A program made the translations under genes and the position numbers. Under the pieces are notes generated by a model, which did not search any database, was not told the DNA's origin, and saw only the letters and a program-made list of their open reading frames with translations. Source: Rhizobium brockwellii (GTDB lineage: Bacteria; Pseudomonadota; Alphaproteobacteria; Rhizobiales; Rhizobiaceae). Taken from it: a DNA stretch of 64,000 nucleotides. Shown piece after piece: positions 1-8,519 of this stretch (position 1 is its first letter; the number at the start of each line of letters is the position of its first letter). The stretch spans positions 2,170,001-2,234,000 of the forward strand of contig NZ_CP053439.1 in assembly GCF_000769405.2 (NCBI RefSeq), written 5' to 3'.

Positions 1-816
1 CCTCCGCCATTGCAGGGCGAGATAATTCAAGTCAAACCGGATGCCAGCACCGGCGTAGTGGTGCTCGGCGGCTCCAGTGGCCGGGTCGATGTGGCCCGCG
101 CCAGGTTGTTTGCGAGCCAGGGGGCAACAGTCATAGCGCTTCGCTGGTTCGGCGGAGAAGGCCAGGTGCCAGGCATTTGCGAGGTGCCGCTGGAAACGTT
201 TTTCTCTGCCACGGACCACCTGGTGGGACTCGGCTGTAAACGCATCGTCCTGGTGGGAACATCGAAAGGCGCCGAAGCTGCCCTGCTCACGGCGGTATAC
301 GATCCGCGCATCAGCGCGGTCGTCGCCATGAGCCCTTCGTCCGTCGTCTGGGGAAATATCGGTCCAGGGCTTGATGGCATCAGCTGGCCGGAGCGCTCGT
401 CGTGGACATTGCGAGGCACGCCGCTTCCCTTTGTTTCGTCGGACCCAGAATGGGTGCGAGAATACCGAGACGAGCTGGTCGCCTATCGGGGCCTGTTCGA
501 ACGATGCCTTCAGGTGCACGAGTCTGAGATCGACGCGGCGGCTATCCCTTTGGAGAGAACGAATGCCGAAATTCTGCTCGTAGCAGGATGCGATGACGCG
601 CTCTGGCCATCAGACAAATTTGCCGCATCACTTGTTCGGAGGCGCGCAGGTTTTGGTTTGTACACCCAGATTGTCTTGGGAGAAGATGCGGGCCATCGCA
701 TTCTGCTGCCGGGCGAAACGACTTCCCGATCATCGCTGCGCGCTCATGGTGGAAGTGACGAGGCCGACGCCAAATTGGGACGACTTGCGTGGGGACATAT
801 TGTCGACATGCTATAG
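1..816 (+). CDS. Acyl-CoA thioester hydrolase/BAAT C-terminal-type alpha/beta hydrolase (5' partial)
   Basis: Predicted serine hydrolase with an alpha/beta fold like the C-terminal domain of bile acid-CoA:amino acid N-acyltransferase/acyl-CoA thioesterases. Seen: a nucleophile elbow GTSKGAE in the first third, a probable acid in GCDDALWPSD, and a final His in DAGHRI, in the order expected for a Ser-Asp-His triad. The frame stays open to the left edge (a TTG lies at 10), so the true start is probably outside the window. It stops at 816, convergent with the inositol-monophosphatase pair. The N-terminal beta-sandwich of animal homologues is not present in the visible part. The substrate cannot be told from sequence; dienelactone hydrolase-like enzymes are the alternative reading. 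Confidence 0.7.
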   Translation, partial: PPPLQGEIIQVKPDASTGVVVLGGSSGRVDVARARLFASQGATVIALRWFGGEGQVPGICEVPLETFFSATDHLVGLGCKRIVLVGTSKGAEAALLTAVYDPRISAVVAMSPSSVVWGNIGPGLDGISWPERSSWTLRGTPLPFVSSDPEWVREYRDELVAYRGLFERCLQVHESEIDAAAIPLERTNAEILLVAGCDDALWPSDKFAASLVRRRAGFGLYTQIVLGEDAGHRILLPGETTSRSSLRAHGGSDEADAKLGRLAWGHIVDML

Positions 817-875
817 CGTGAACGCTGCAGTGATTTGATCGCTCACGGAAAAGCTCTACGCTTAAAGGCGAGTGT

Positions 876-1700
876 TCAAACCGTAAAAACCTCGCGCCGC
901 AGCAAGTCCCATGAGGCCTTGTCGGGGGTAATCAGCAGCCCGCCATCGAGATGATGCGGCAGGTAGGGCGAGCCGTCGAAGCGCGCTGCATAGGCGCCTG
1001 CCTCCTGCGAGATCAGCGTGCCGGCCAGGTGATCCCAGGGCATCAGCTTGTTGTACATGAGGTAATGCACATGGCCGCCGGCAAAGGTGCGGTATTCGTG
1101 GGCCGCACAGCGGTAATTGGTGAGGAAGCGCACCTTGGCAAGATTGCCGAGCACTTCGGCGCGCTTCTCCTTCGGCAGGTAGCCGGTCGAGGCCATGCCG
1201 ACCATATGCTCCAGGCCCACGGGCGCTGCGACCGAGAGCCGCTCTGCGCCGCCTTCCGGCCGCCGCAGCCAGGCGCCGCCGCCCTTTTCCGCCATCACCC
1301 AGTCGTCGCCCATAGGATCGTAAATGATACCGGCAACCGTCTCGCCGCCGGAGATAACGGACGCCATGACGCCGAAGGCCGGGATGCCGGCGGCAAAATT
1401 GAACGTGCCGTCAACAGGATCGACGACGATCGCAAGATCGGCATGTTCGAGGCTGCCAAGCAAATCAGGATCGGCCGCGACCGATTCTTCGCCAAGGAAC
1501 AGCGCGCCCGGCCAGAGTTGCGCAGCTTCCGCCTTGATCATCCGCTCGGCCTGCTCATCGGCCTCGGTGACGAGATCGGTCGCCTCGCTCTTGGCGCGCA
1601 CGTCGTCCTGACCAAGCCGGCGGAAGCGCGGCAGGATCTCTGCCTTCGCCGCGCGGCGCAGCAGATCGGCAAGAACGGTCACGTCGACAGTCGAAGTCAT
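876..1700 (-). CDS. Inositol monophosphatase family protein (copy 1)
   Basis: Mg2+-dependent phosphatase of the inositol monophosphatase/SuhB/HisN superfamily, 274 residues. The metal-binding motifs are all visible: GEE at residues 70-72, DPVDGT at 94-99 and WDHLAG at 222-227. The start ATG at 1700 has a good Shine-Dalgarno (GAGGA, 7 nt upstream). It lies 40 bp downstream of a paralogue on the same strand, so the two are probably co-transcribed. Substrate is unknown; candidates in the superfamily are inositol-1-phosphate, histidinol-phosphate or PAP. Both copies have His in WDHLAG, where many family members have Ala or another small residue, so they form a subfamily of their own. The family is certain, the substrate is not. 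Confidence 0.85.
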   Translation of the reverse strand: MTSTVDVTVLADLLRRAAKAEILPRFRRLGQDDVRAKSEATDLVTEADEQAERMIKAEAAQLWPGALFLGEESVAADPDLLGSLEHADLAIVVDPVDGTFNFAAGIPAFGVMASVISGGETVAGIIYDPMGDDWVMAEKGGGAWLRRPEGGAERLSVAAPVGLEHMVGMASTGYLPKEKRAEVLGNLAKVRFLTNYRCAAHEYRTFAGGHVHYLMYNKLMPWDHLAGTLISQEAGAYAARFDGSPYLPHHLDGGLLITPDKASWDLLRREVFTV

Positions 1701-1740
1701 GTCAAATCCTCACGCTTAGGTCTCTCAGGAGAACTTTGAA

Positions 1741-2568
1741 TCAGATGCCGACGATCTCGCGTCGGATGAGCTGCCAGCTCTCCCGGTCGGGCGCAGAGAT
1801 GATGCCACCCGTCGTCTCGCCGGGGCGATAGGGCGTGCCGTCGAATTTCGCCGTATGGCCGCCAGCCTCCTGATGCGCGAGCACGCCGGCCAGGTGATCC
1901 CAGGGCATCAGCTTCGCATGGCCGATGAAATGCATCTTGCCGGAGGCGACCATCCAATATTCGTAGGCCGAGCAGTTGAAGGCAAAGGTCATCCGGATCT
2001 TTGCCATGTTGGCGCAAATGCGCGCACGATCCGGGTCATCCATATGGCCCCATGAGAAGCCGCCGACCATCTGTTTCAATGTCGTGGCTTCGGCGACCTT
2101 CAGCTTTGTCGACTGCCCGTCCCGGCGTGTCAGCATAGTGCCCGCGCCTTTGATCGCCGTCACCGTGTCACCGAGAACGGGATCGTGAATGATGCCGGCG
2201 ACCGTCTCGCCGTTGATCGTCACCGCTAGCATCGTCCCGAAGACGGGCAGCCCGGAGGCAAAATTGAACGTCCCGTCGACAGGGTCAATGACGAAGGCGA
2301 GCTCGGCATCGGCAAGTGCCGGCACCACGGACCGGTCGGCGTCATAAGCCTCCTCGCCGACGACGAGCGCTGTAGGAAAGCGCTCTCTCAGCGCCGCGGT
2401 GACCCGGTGTTCGGCAAGCAGGTCCGCCTGGGTCACCAGATCGATTTCTGAAGTCTTTTCCGAAACATCGGCAGCGCCGAGATTGCGGAAACGCGGCATA
2501 ATTTCGGCTTGCGCCGCCTCCCTGACGCAATCGCCGAGAAAGAGAATATCCTGGTCTGAAATAATCAT
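1741..2568 (-). CDS. Inositol monophosphatase family protein (copy 2)
   Basis: Paralogue of the gene just downstream (876-1700) and first of the pair. About 275 residues when started at the ATG at 2568, which has AGGA 7 nt upstream; the more upstream ATG at 2586 has no convincing ribosome-binding site. Metal-binding motifs GEE (about residues 71-73), DPVDGTFNF (about 95-103) and MPWDHLAG near residue 225 are intact, so the enzyme should be active. The two copies share layout and motifs but differ widely elsewhere, pointing to an old duplication with possible division of substrates. A palindromic intergenic element separates it from ttcA upstream. Confidence 0.85.
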   Translation of the reverse strand: MIISDQDILFLGDCVREAAQAEIMPRFRNLGAADVSEKTSEIDLVTQADLLAEHRVTAALRERFPTALVVGEEAYDADRSVVPALADAELAFVIDPVDGTFNFASGLPVFGTMLAVTINGETVAGIIHDPVLGDTVTAIKGAGTMLTRRDGQSTKLKVAEATTLKQMVGGFSWGHMDDPDRARICANMAKIRMTFAFNCSAYEYWMVASGKMHFIGHAKLMPWDHLAGVLAHQEAGGHTAKFDGTPYRPGETTGGIISAPDRESWQLIRREIVGI

Positions 2569-2605
2569 GCGAAATCCTGCCTTCATTCAATAGCCAGCCT
2601 GCATA

Positions 2606-2705
2606 CAGCGCCGCGCGTCTTTTTAGACGCAAAGGACGCTGTAACACTATAAATTGCTGCATAATTCTATCCTTCAATCGATTCCGATTTAAGGAATTAT
2701 GCAGT
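2606..2705. repeat. Two-hairpin palindromic intergenic element
   Basis: A compact element of two palindromes between ttcA and the phosphatase pair. The first hairpin is closed by CAGCG/CGCTG (2606-2610 and 2637-2641) with an inner GCGTCT-TTTT-AGACGC. The second has an 11-bp stem, 2657-2667 pairing with 2694-2704, with a further inverted repeat inside. There is no coding capacity. The layout and wording resemble short dispersed repeats common in Rhizobium chromosomes; that family assignment is inference. Confidence 0.7.
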
Positions 2706-2715
2706 AGCCGGCCTT

Positions 2716-3585
2716 TCATGAAGGATCGGTGACACCAAGGGTGGAAAAGTCGAAGAGTTTCGGGTCGAGCAGATGCGACGGGTTCACATGCGAAAGCGCC
2801 CGCAGCATCGTATCCTTGCGGCCCGGCATCCGCCGCTCAATATCGGCGAGCATGTCCTTCATCGCATTGCGCTGCAGCCCGTCCTGCGAGCCGCAGAGAT
2901 CACAGGGAATGATCGGAAACTGCATGGCGACGGCAAACTTCGCGAGGTCGTCCTCAGCGGCATAGGCAAGCGGCCGGAGCACCATCAGATCGCCCTCATC
3001 GTTCAGAAGCTTCGCCGGCATCGAGGCGAGCCGGCCGCCATGGAAGAAATTCATGAAGAAGGTTTCGAGAATGTCCTCGCGGTGGTGGCCGAGCACCAGC
3101 GCATCGCAACCCTCTTCACGCGCGACGCGGTAGAGATTGCCGCGACGCAGCCGTGAACAGAGCGAACAATAGGTGGCGCCTTCGGGCACCTTCTCCTTCA
3201 CGATCGAATAGGTATCCCGATACTCGATCCGGTGCTGGACACCAATCCTGGTGAGATAATCCGGCAGCACGTGCTTGGGGAAGTTCGGCTGCCCTTGGTC
3301 GAGATTGCAGGCGATCAGTTCGACCGGCAGCAAACCGCGCCATTTGAGATCGAGCAGCAGCGCCAGCAGCCCGTAGGAATCCTTGCCGCCGGAAAGGCCG
3401 ACCAGCCAGCGCTTCTGGCCCTTCAGCATGTCGAAATCATCGAAGGCCTGACGCACCTGCCGCAGCAGGCGTTTGCGCAGCTTGTTGAAGGAGACGGAAC
3501 GCGGCGCATCGGCAAACAGGGCATGGCCGCTGCTGTCGGCCTCGCCACTCTCCAACTCGTCGGCGATATTGGCTGCGATATTCAT
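2716..3585 (-). CDS. ttcA: tRNA 2-thiocytidine(32) synthetase TtcA
   Basis: Adenylates C32 of certain tRNAs and inserts sulfur, using an oxygen-sensitive Fe-S cluster. About 289 residues from the ATG at 3585; a TTG at 3597 is an alternative start with a weak SD. The PP-loop ATP pyrophosphatase motif SGGKDS is at about residues 65-70. The two Cys pairs of the TtcA family are present: CSLC at about 140-143 and CDLC at about 228-231, together with [13 protein letters not shown] typical of the family. The protein is of normal family length. It may be read as a single unit; upstream on the same strand is glsA, 60 bp away, so read-through is possible. Confidence 0.93.
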   Translation of the reverse strand: MNIAANIADELESGEADSSGHALFADAPRSVSFNKLRKRLLRQVRQAFDDFDMLKGQKRWLVGLSGGKDSYGLLALLLDLKWRGLLPVELIACNLDQGQPNFPKHVLPDYLTRIGVQHRIEYRDTYSIVKEKVPEGATYCSLCSRLRRGNLYRVAREEGCDALVLGHHREDILETFFMNFFHGGRLASMPAKLLNDEGDLMVLRPLAYAAEDDLAKFAVAMQFPIIPCDLCGSQDGLQRNAMKDMLADIERRMPGRKDTMLRALSHVNPSHLLDPKLFDFSTLGVTDPS

Positions 3586-3645
3586 GATGTCGTCCAATCA
3601 AAAGTCCCGACCTGCCTTAGCAGAAAGCCGCCTGGCAACACAGCG

Positions 3646-4575
3646 TCAATCGCCGAAAACCGACCAGCCCGTGCGCGCCGCAAGCATCTCCAGCGCTGCA
3701 GCGCCGAGCTGCGAATTGCCGACCTTGTTCAGCCCCGGCGACCACACCGCGATCGAGGCAATGCCCGGCGCCACCGCGAAGATGCCGCCGCCGACGCCGC
3801 TCTTGCCAGGCAGGCCGACATGATAGGCAAAGTCGCCCGAGCCGTCGTAATGGCCGCAGGTCAGCATCAGCGCATTGATGCGCCGCGCCCGCTTCGGCGA
3901 GACCACCGAATGGCCGGTCGTCGGATTGCTGCCGCGCGCCGCCAGGAACAGCCCGGCGCGGGCGAGTTGCTCGCAGCTCATCGACAGCGCGCATTGATGG
4001 AAATAAACGCCGAGCACGTGGTCGACGGGATGGTCAAGATTGCGGTAGGCGCGCATGAAGTTGGCAAGCGCGAAATTGCGGTATCCGGTCTGCGTTTCTG
4101 AGCGCGCCACCTTGTCGTCGATGGTGATCGACTCGTCATCGGCGAGATAACGCACGAAACGCAGCAGCTCGCCGATTGCCTCGCGCGGCGCATGGCCGGC
4201 CATGACGACGTCGCTGACGGCGATCGCGCCGGCATTGATGAAGGGATTTCGGGGGATGCCGCTCTCGTGCTCGAGCTGGACGATCGAGTTGAAAGCCGAT
4301 CCGGAGGGTTCGCGTCCGACGCGCTTCCACAGCCCCTCGCCGACCTTGCCGAGCGCCAGCGTCAGCATGAAGACCTTCGATATACTCTGGATCGAGAAGG
4401 CGGTATCGGCATTGCCGACGCGATAGACTTTGCCGTCGACGGTGACGATCGCCATGCCGAACTGCTTCGGGTCGACCTTCGCCAACTCCGGAATATAGTC
4501 CGCGACCTTGCCCTCGCCGATCCGCGGCTGGATATCGGCGTATATGCTATCGAGGGTCGCCTGCAAATCCGTCAT
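3646..4575 (-). CDS. glsA: Glutaminase (beta-lactamase-fold GlsA/YbaS family)
   Basis: Hydrolyses L-glutamine to glutamate and ammonia. 309 residues, the usual length for bacterial glutaminase. The catalytic serine motif S-x-x-K appears as SISK in [12 protein letters not shown] (about residue 65), and the family blocks [27 protein letters not shown] and GKSGVGGGI follow in order. The start at 4575 gives GGAGAG 8 nt upstream; a longer in-frame extension to 4632 would run through the rpsD terminator and is rejected. Glutaminase of this family is known in R. etli as part of glutamine/glutamate cycling. It lies directly downstream of the rpsD terminator and so probably has its own promoter or relies on read-through. 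Confidence 0.92.
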   Translation of the reverse strand: MTDLQATLDSIYADIQPRIGEGKVADYIPELAKVDPKQFGMAIVTVDGKVYRVGNADTAFSIQSISKVFMLTLALGKVGEGLWKRVGREPSGSAFNSIVQLEHESGIPRNPFINAGAIAVSDVVMAGHAPREAIGELLRFVRYLADDESITIDDKVARSETQTGYRNFALANFMRAYRNLDHPVDHVLGVYFHQCALSMSCEQLARAGLFLAARGSNPTTGHSVVSPKRARRINALMLTCGHYDGSGDFAYHVGLPGKSGVGGGIFAVAPGIASIAVWSPGLNKVGNSQLGAAALEMLAARTGWSVFGD

Positions 4576-4593
4576 CGCTTCTCTCCAGATCGC

Positions 4594-4620
4594 AAAAAAG
4601 CCGCTCGAAAGAGCGGCTTT
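4594..4620 (-). terminator. Rho-independent terminator of rpsD
   Basis: A perfect 10-bp stem (4597-4606 with 4611-4620) closes a GAAA loop; on the minus strand it is followed by six Ts (4599-4594). It lies 58 bp after the rpsD stop and ends where the glsA leader begins. Confidence 0.9.
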
Positions 4621-4677
4621 CCGTATATCCACGCATGCTGTTGTCCCGCAATCGGTTTCGACTGCGAGACGAATGCA

Positions 4678-5295
4678 TTAACGCGAATAGAATTCGACGA
4701 CCAGATGCGGTTCCATGACGACCGGGAACGGAACGTCGCTGAGCGTCGGAACGCGGCCGAAGGTTGCGACCATCTTGTTGTGATCGACTTCAATGTAATC
4801 GGGAACGTCGCGCTCAGCGAGGCTGACGGCTTCCAGAACGATCACCAGCTGCTTCGACTTTTCGCGAACTTCGATGACGTCGCCGGCCTTGCAGCGGTAA
4901 GAACCGATGTTGACGCGCACGCCGTTGACCGAGACGTGGCCATGGTTGACGAACTGACGGGCAGCAAAGACCGTCGGAACGAACTTGGCGCGATAGACGA
5001 TTGCGTCCAGGCGCGACTCCAGCAGGCCGATCAGGTTTTCAGAGGTGTCGCCCTTGCGGCGGTCGGCTTCGGCGAAGATCGCGCGGAACTGCTTCTCGCG
5101 CAGGTCACCGTAGTAACCCTTGAGCTTCTGCTTGGCGCGCAGCTGCACACCGAAGTCCGAAAGCTTGCCCTTGCGGCGCTGGCCGTGCTGACCCGGGCCG
5201 TATTCGCGGCGGTTCACCGGGGACTTCGGACGGCCCCAGATGTTTTCGCCCATACGGCGGTCAATTTTGTACTTGGACGATTCGCGCTTGCTCAT
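4678..5295 (-). CDS. rpsD: 30S ribosomal protein S4
   Basis: Primary 16S rRNA-binding protein that nucleates 30S assembly, 205 residues. The ATG at 5295 is preceded by AAAGGA and gives the standard N-terminus [19 protein letters not shown]. The N-terminal domain has no cysteine cluster, so this is the zinc-free (C-minus) form. The S4 RNA-binding fold follows ([14 protein letters not shown]...[18 protein letters not shown]). It stands alone, away from the S13-S11-alpha operon where rpsD lies in E. coli, as is usual in alphaproteobacteria. It has its own promoter, a leader of about 165 nt and its own terminator. Confidence 0.98.
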   Translation of the reverse strand: MSKRESSKYKIDRRMGENIWGRPKSPVNRREYGPGQHGQRRKGKLSDFGVQLRAKQKLKGYYGDLREKQFRAIFAEADRRKGDTSENLIGLLESRLDAIVYRAKFVPTVFAARQFVNHGHVSVNGVRVNIGSYRCKAGDVIEVREKSKQLVIVLEAVSLAERDVPDYIEVDHNKMVATFGRVPTLSDVPFPVVMEPHLVVEFYSR

Positions 5296-5466
5296 CGTAT
5301 TTCCTTTCAAAGGTTTATGACGGTTTGTTGCCAAACCGCGCGAAGGAAACACGCCCTCCTCTGGTCTTTTCTAAGACCTGACAGGATGTTCCGGTTAGCG
5401 AACAGGAACGATCCACGGGACATGTCAAATGAAACACCGGACATTGCTGCCCGGTGCTTGCGGCGG

Positions 5467-5495
5467 TCTTTAGAGGCCCGTCATGAAAATGTCAA
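5467..5495 (-). promoter_or_regulatory. Predicted sigma-70 promoter of rpsD
   Basis: Minus strand: a perfect -35 TTGACA (5495-5490), a 17-bp spacer and -10 TAAAGA (5472-5467). The predicted leader to the rpsD ATG is about 165 nt and contains several hairpins, for example GGTCTT/AAGACC at 5363-5378 and CACCGG/CCGGTG near 5434-5456. Confidence 0.65.
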
Positions 5496-5519
5496 CAGCG
5501 GCAAACCCGGAAAGCGCCA

Positions 5520-7037
5520 CTATTCCGCCGCCAGCGGCTGGTCGCCCGTGTCGGGGGCATTGGCGTCGCCCGGCACCGTCTGGCAGTCCATATCAGGGAA
5601 AGCGACGATACGCTTGCCGGAAAAATCGGCGTGCACGACGATGATGCCCTGCTCCTCGAAATAGCCAAGCAGGCGCCGGGCGCGGCGGGCGGAATGGGTG
5701 CCGTAGGCGCGGGCGATGCGGGCGTCCGACGGACACGGCTCGCCGCAGACGGCAGCCTTGGCGAGCATCAGAAAGACGCCCTGCAGATCGTCGGTGACGC
5801 CCGATGACAGCGACAGCGCCGTCGCCCAGGCATCCGTCGCAGCTGTCGTCGCATCGACGCCGGAACGCGAGATCGCCACGCGCCGGCGGAAATCCGGCAG
5901 CGCGATCGGCGGTCCCGGGACGCGGCGCATGCGCAGCCTTACCAGAAAATCCTGGTAGAGCACCGAATCGGTGCGGAAGGCGGAGGTGGGATCGTCGAGG
6001 ATTTCGGCAAGCACACCTGCAAGGCGCTCCTCCCGCTCCTCGGCGGAGACTTCCACCTGGCTCGCCCTTGTCTCGGCAGGTGCGGCCGATGCCGCCGGCG
6101 TCGAGCGCGAGAGTTCGGCCAGAATATCGGTCGTCGGCCGCGGCGCCGGCGGGGCGCGGCGCATCAGCGGGCGCTGGAATTCCTCCGGATCGGGCGTGAA
6201 GATCAGGTCTTCGACATCCTGCGGCGCATCCGGCAGCGGCATCAGCTTCGGGCTGGAAGAGCGCGCCGAGGTCTCCACCGCGCCGATCTGGATCGGCAGC
6301 GGCCGGCGCGACAGCGCCGGCCCGAGGGCGACGAAATTGCCGCGCTTCAGATCACGGAACATCTCGGCCTGGCGCCGGTCCATACCGAGCAGGTCGGCGG
6401 CACGCGCCATGTCGATATCGAGAAAGGTGCGGCCCATCAGGAAGTTCGAGGCCTCGGCGGCGACGTTCTTGGCGAGCTTGGCAAGCCGCTGCGTCGCGAT
6501 CACGCCGGCAAGACCGCGTTTACGCCCGCGGCACATCAGATTGGTCATCGCGCCGAGCGACATCTTGCGCGCATCTTCCGAGACATCGCCACCGACCGAC
6601 GGGGCAAACATCTGCGCCTCGTCGACCACGACAAGAACCGGATACCAGTATTCGCGATCGGCATCGAACATGCCGTTGAGGAAGGCGGCGGCGGCGCGCA
6701 TCTGGTCTTCGAGATCGAGGCCTTCGAGCGTCAGCACGCAGGAAACGCGATGCTGGCGAATGCGGTTGGCGATGCCGGCAAGCTCCGCCTCGGTCCGCTC
6801 GCCGTCGACCACGACATGGCCGAACCTGTCGCTGAGGGTGACGAAGTCACCCTCGGGATCGATGATGACCTGCTGCACCCATTGCGCCGATTGCTCGAGC
6901 AGGCGGCGCAGCAGATGTGACTTGCCCGATCCGGAATTGCCCTGCACGAGCAGACGGGTCGCCAGCAACTCCTCGATATCGAGCGTCGCCGGAGCGCCGG
7001 ACGCCAGTCCCATATCGATGCCAACCTGCACGTCCAA
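5520..7037 (-). CDS. HerA/DUF87-type ATP-binding protein
   Basis: AAA+-like ATPase of the HerA/FtsK superfamily, 505 residues. Walker A GNSGSGKSHLL starts at residue 33, a Walker B VLVVVDEAQMF lies near residue 157, and the stretch GRKRGLAGVIATQRLAKLAKNV has the sensor/arginine region of HerA-like helicases. After about residue 265 comes a Pro-rich linker and then a C-terminal region with winged-helix character (ARAYGTHSARRARRLLGYFEEQGIIVV). No nuclease partner (NurA, SIR2 or similar) is adjacent: rpsD lies downstream and an MFS gene upstream. This argues against a two-gene defence or end-resection module here. The role is unknown; DNA translocation or remodelling is inferred from the family only. 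Confidence 0.75.
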   Translation of the reverse strand: MDVQVGIDMGLASGAPATLDIEELLATRLLVQGNSGSGKSHLLRRLLEQSAQWVQQVIIDPEGDFVTLSDRFGHVVVDGERTEAELAGIANRIRQHRVSCVLTLEGLDLEDQMRAAAAFLNGMFDADREYWYPVLVVVDEAQMFAPSVGGDVSEDARKMSLGAMTNLMCRGRKRGLAGVIATQRLAKLAKNVAAEASNFLMGRTFLDIDMARAADLLGMDRRQAEMFRDLKRGNFVALGPALSRRPLPIQIGAVETSARSSSPKLMPLPDAPQDVEDLIFTPDPEEFQRPLMRRAPPAPRPTTDILAELSRSTPAASAAPAETRASQVEVSAEEREERLAGVLAEILDDPTSAFRTDSVLYQDFLVRLRMRRVPGPPIALPDFRRRVAISRSGVDATTAATDAWATALSLSSGVTDDLQGVFLMLAKAAVCGEPCPSDARIARAYGTHSARRARRLLGYFEEQGIIVVHADFSGKRIVAFPDMDCQTVPGDANAPDTGDQPLAAE

Positions 7038-7065
7038 TTCCCTTAAAAATTCCCGGCCCGTCTCT

Positions 7066-7112
7066 AGATCAGGATGATTTTAGGCCCGATCGGCCTAAAA
7101 TCATCCTGATCT
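7066..7112. repeat. Perfect 21-bp inverted repeat
   Basis: Positions 7066-7086 pair perfectly with 7092-7112 around a 5-nt centre (CGATC). No T-run follows on either strand, so it is not a classic terminator. It lies between the HerA-like gene and an MFS gene, next to a second repeat (7126-7175). Confidence 0.85.
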
Positions 7113-7125
7113 ACATCAAAGAAAT

Positions 7126-7175
7126 AGAGCATGATGTCGTCCGAAAACCGCGCACACTTTTCGGCATCATGCTCT
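7126..7175. repeat. Dispersed 50-bp palindromic repeat, copy A
   Basis: Outer arms AGAGCATGATG (7126-7136) and CATCATGCTCT (7165-7175) and inner arms CCGAAAA/TTTTCGG. A near-identical copy lies at 21587-21634 in this window, showing that it is a dispersed family. Confidence 0.88.
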
Positions 7176-7248
7176 AGCAGATTCGCAGGCACTGTTGTCG
7201 TCAAACCTTTAAGAACCCACAGGAAAGCCAGCCCTGGGAAATAGGGTT

Positions 7249-8424
7249 TCACACCGCCTCGCGCTCGACGAGGTCGCCCGCCATGTCCTTCTGCGTCGGA
7301 ATCAGCAAACGTGTGCAGAGCAGGCTGACGAAAAGCGGTACCAGCAAGACCGCAAGCCCCGCGCGCAAGCCCAGGAGTTCGCCGAGAAAGCCGATGATCG
7401 GCGGCCCGATGAGAAAACCGCTCAGGGCTGCGAAAGAGAGCGTCGCAACGCTTGAAGCGGGCGGGCGGTCAGTCAGCGAAGCGACGGCCGTCACCGCAAG
7501 CGGAAACCCGACCGAGACGCCGACACCGACTGCGGCAAAGCCGAGTAGCGCAAGCGGCGTCGCCGGTGCAAGGAGAACGACGAGCATGCCGGCAAGCGAG
7601 GCGATGCCGCAGCCACGGGCAATGGCAACCGCGCCGAAGCGGCCTTTCATGTAATCACCGCTGAAGCGCCCCGCCGCAACCATGAAAGCGAAAACCGAAT
7701 AACCGAGGCCGGTTTGCGCGCCTTCTGCATTCATGACATCGCGGAGGTAGACCGCCGACCAATCGGCGATCGCACCTTCGGTCATCGTCACGCCGAAGAC
7801 GAAGGCGCAGATCCCGAGCAGAGCAAGACTGGGCAGCTTGAAGCCGGTCATTGCCTGCGAATTCTCCGCATGGTGACTTTCCGGCAATTTCGGCAAGCGC
7901 AGGCTGGCAATCAGGGCAGCCGGCAGGATAGCGATCGCCGTGATCAGGATCGACCAGTGCGGCGAAAGCCCGATGGCTATGGCACCAACGCCGATCAGGC
8001 TGCCGGCCATGATGCCGAAGCTCCAGAAGCCGTGGCAGCGGCTCATGATGATCAGCCCCGTCGCCTTCTCCGTGACATCGGCCTCGACATTCATGCCGAG
8101 TTCCACCGTCGAAAGCGCGACCCCAACGACAATCAAGGCGAAGAATAGAAGCATGGCGCTGGGCGCGAAGGCTGGAAGCGAAACCACGGCAAGAAAGAAG
8201 ATGAAACCATAGATGATCGCCATGCGCCCGCCGATGCGCGAGACGAGGCGGCCGGCAAACGGCAGGGTGATCAGCGTGCCGATCGGCAATCCCAGAAGTG
8301 CGACGGCGAGATCGGCGGTGCCGAGTTCGAGCTTCGCCTGGATATCAGGAATGCGCGGCAACCAGGCGCCAAAGGCTATCGGCTGCAGAAAGAAGATCAG
8401 CATGACAAGTCTTTGCAGCGGCAC
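7249..8424 (-). CDS. MFS transporter
   Basis: Inner-membrane permease of the major facilitator superfamily, 391 residues with about 12 predicted hydrophobic segments. The loop between helices 2 and 3 reads FAGRLVSRIGGRMAIIYG, the usual MFS motif position, and the protein splits into two six-helix halves around KLPESHHAENSQ near residue 187. It resembles the fucose-permease/YbjJ-like branch. No substrate can be assigned. The neighbour murI is on the same strand upstream with 95 bp between, and a large palindrome follows the stop. Confidence 0.85.
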   Translation of the reverse strand: MPLQRLVMLIFFLQPIAFGAWLPRIPDIQAKLELGTADLAVALLGLPIGTLITLPFAGRLVSRIGGRMAIIYGFIFFLAVVSLPAFAPSAMLLFFALIVVGVALSTVELGMNVEADVTEKATGLIIMSRCHGFWSFGIMAGSLIGVGAIAIGLSPHWSILITAIAILPAALIASLRLPKLPESHHAENSQAMTGFKLPSLALLGICAFVFGVTMTEGAIADWSAVYLRDVMNAEGAQTGLGYSVFAFMVAAGRFSGDYMKGRFGAVAIARGCGIASLAGMLVVLLAPATPLALLGFAAVGVGVSVGFPLAVTAVASLTDRPPASSVATLSFAALSGFLIGPPIIGFLGELLGLRAGLAVLLVPLFVSLLCTRLLIPTQKDMAGDLVEREAV

Positions 8425-8519
8425 GGCGCATCCCTTTGTGATTGAGCGGCAAACACCCGCCCGCGATTCCCCGCGGAGATCTTGCGCGATGACATCGCTG
8501 AAATAAAGCGCGCAGTGCC

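Noticed and set aside
5520..7037. HerA-based anti-phage or end-resection module
   Set aside because: No NurA, SIR2, DUF4297 or other partner is adjacent; neighbours are housekeeping genes.
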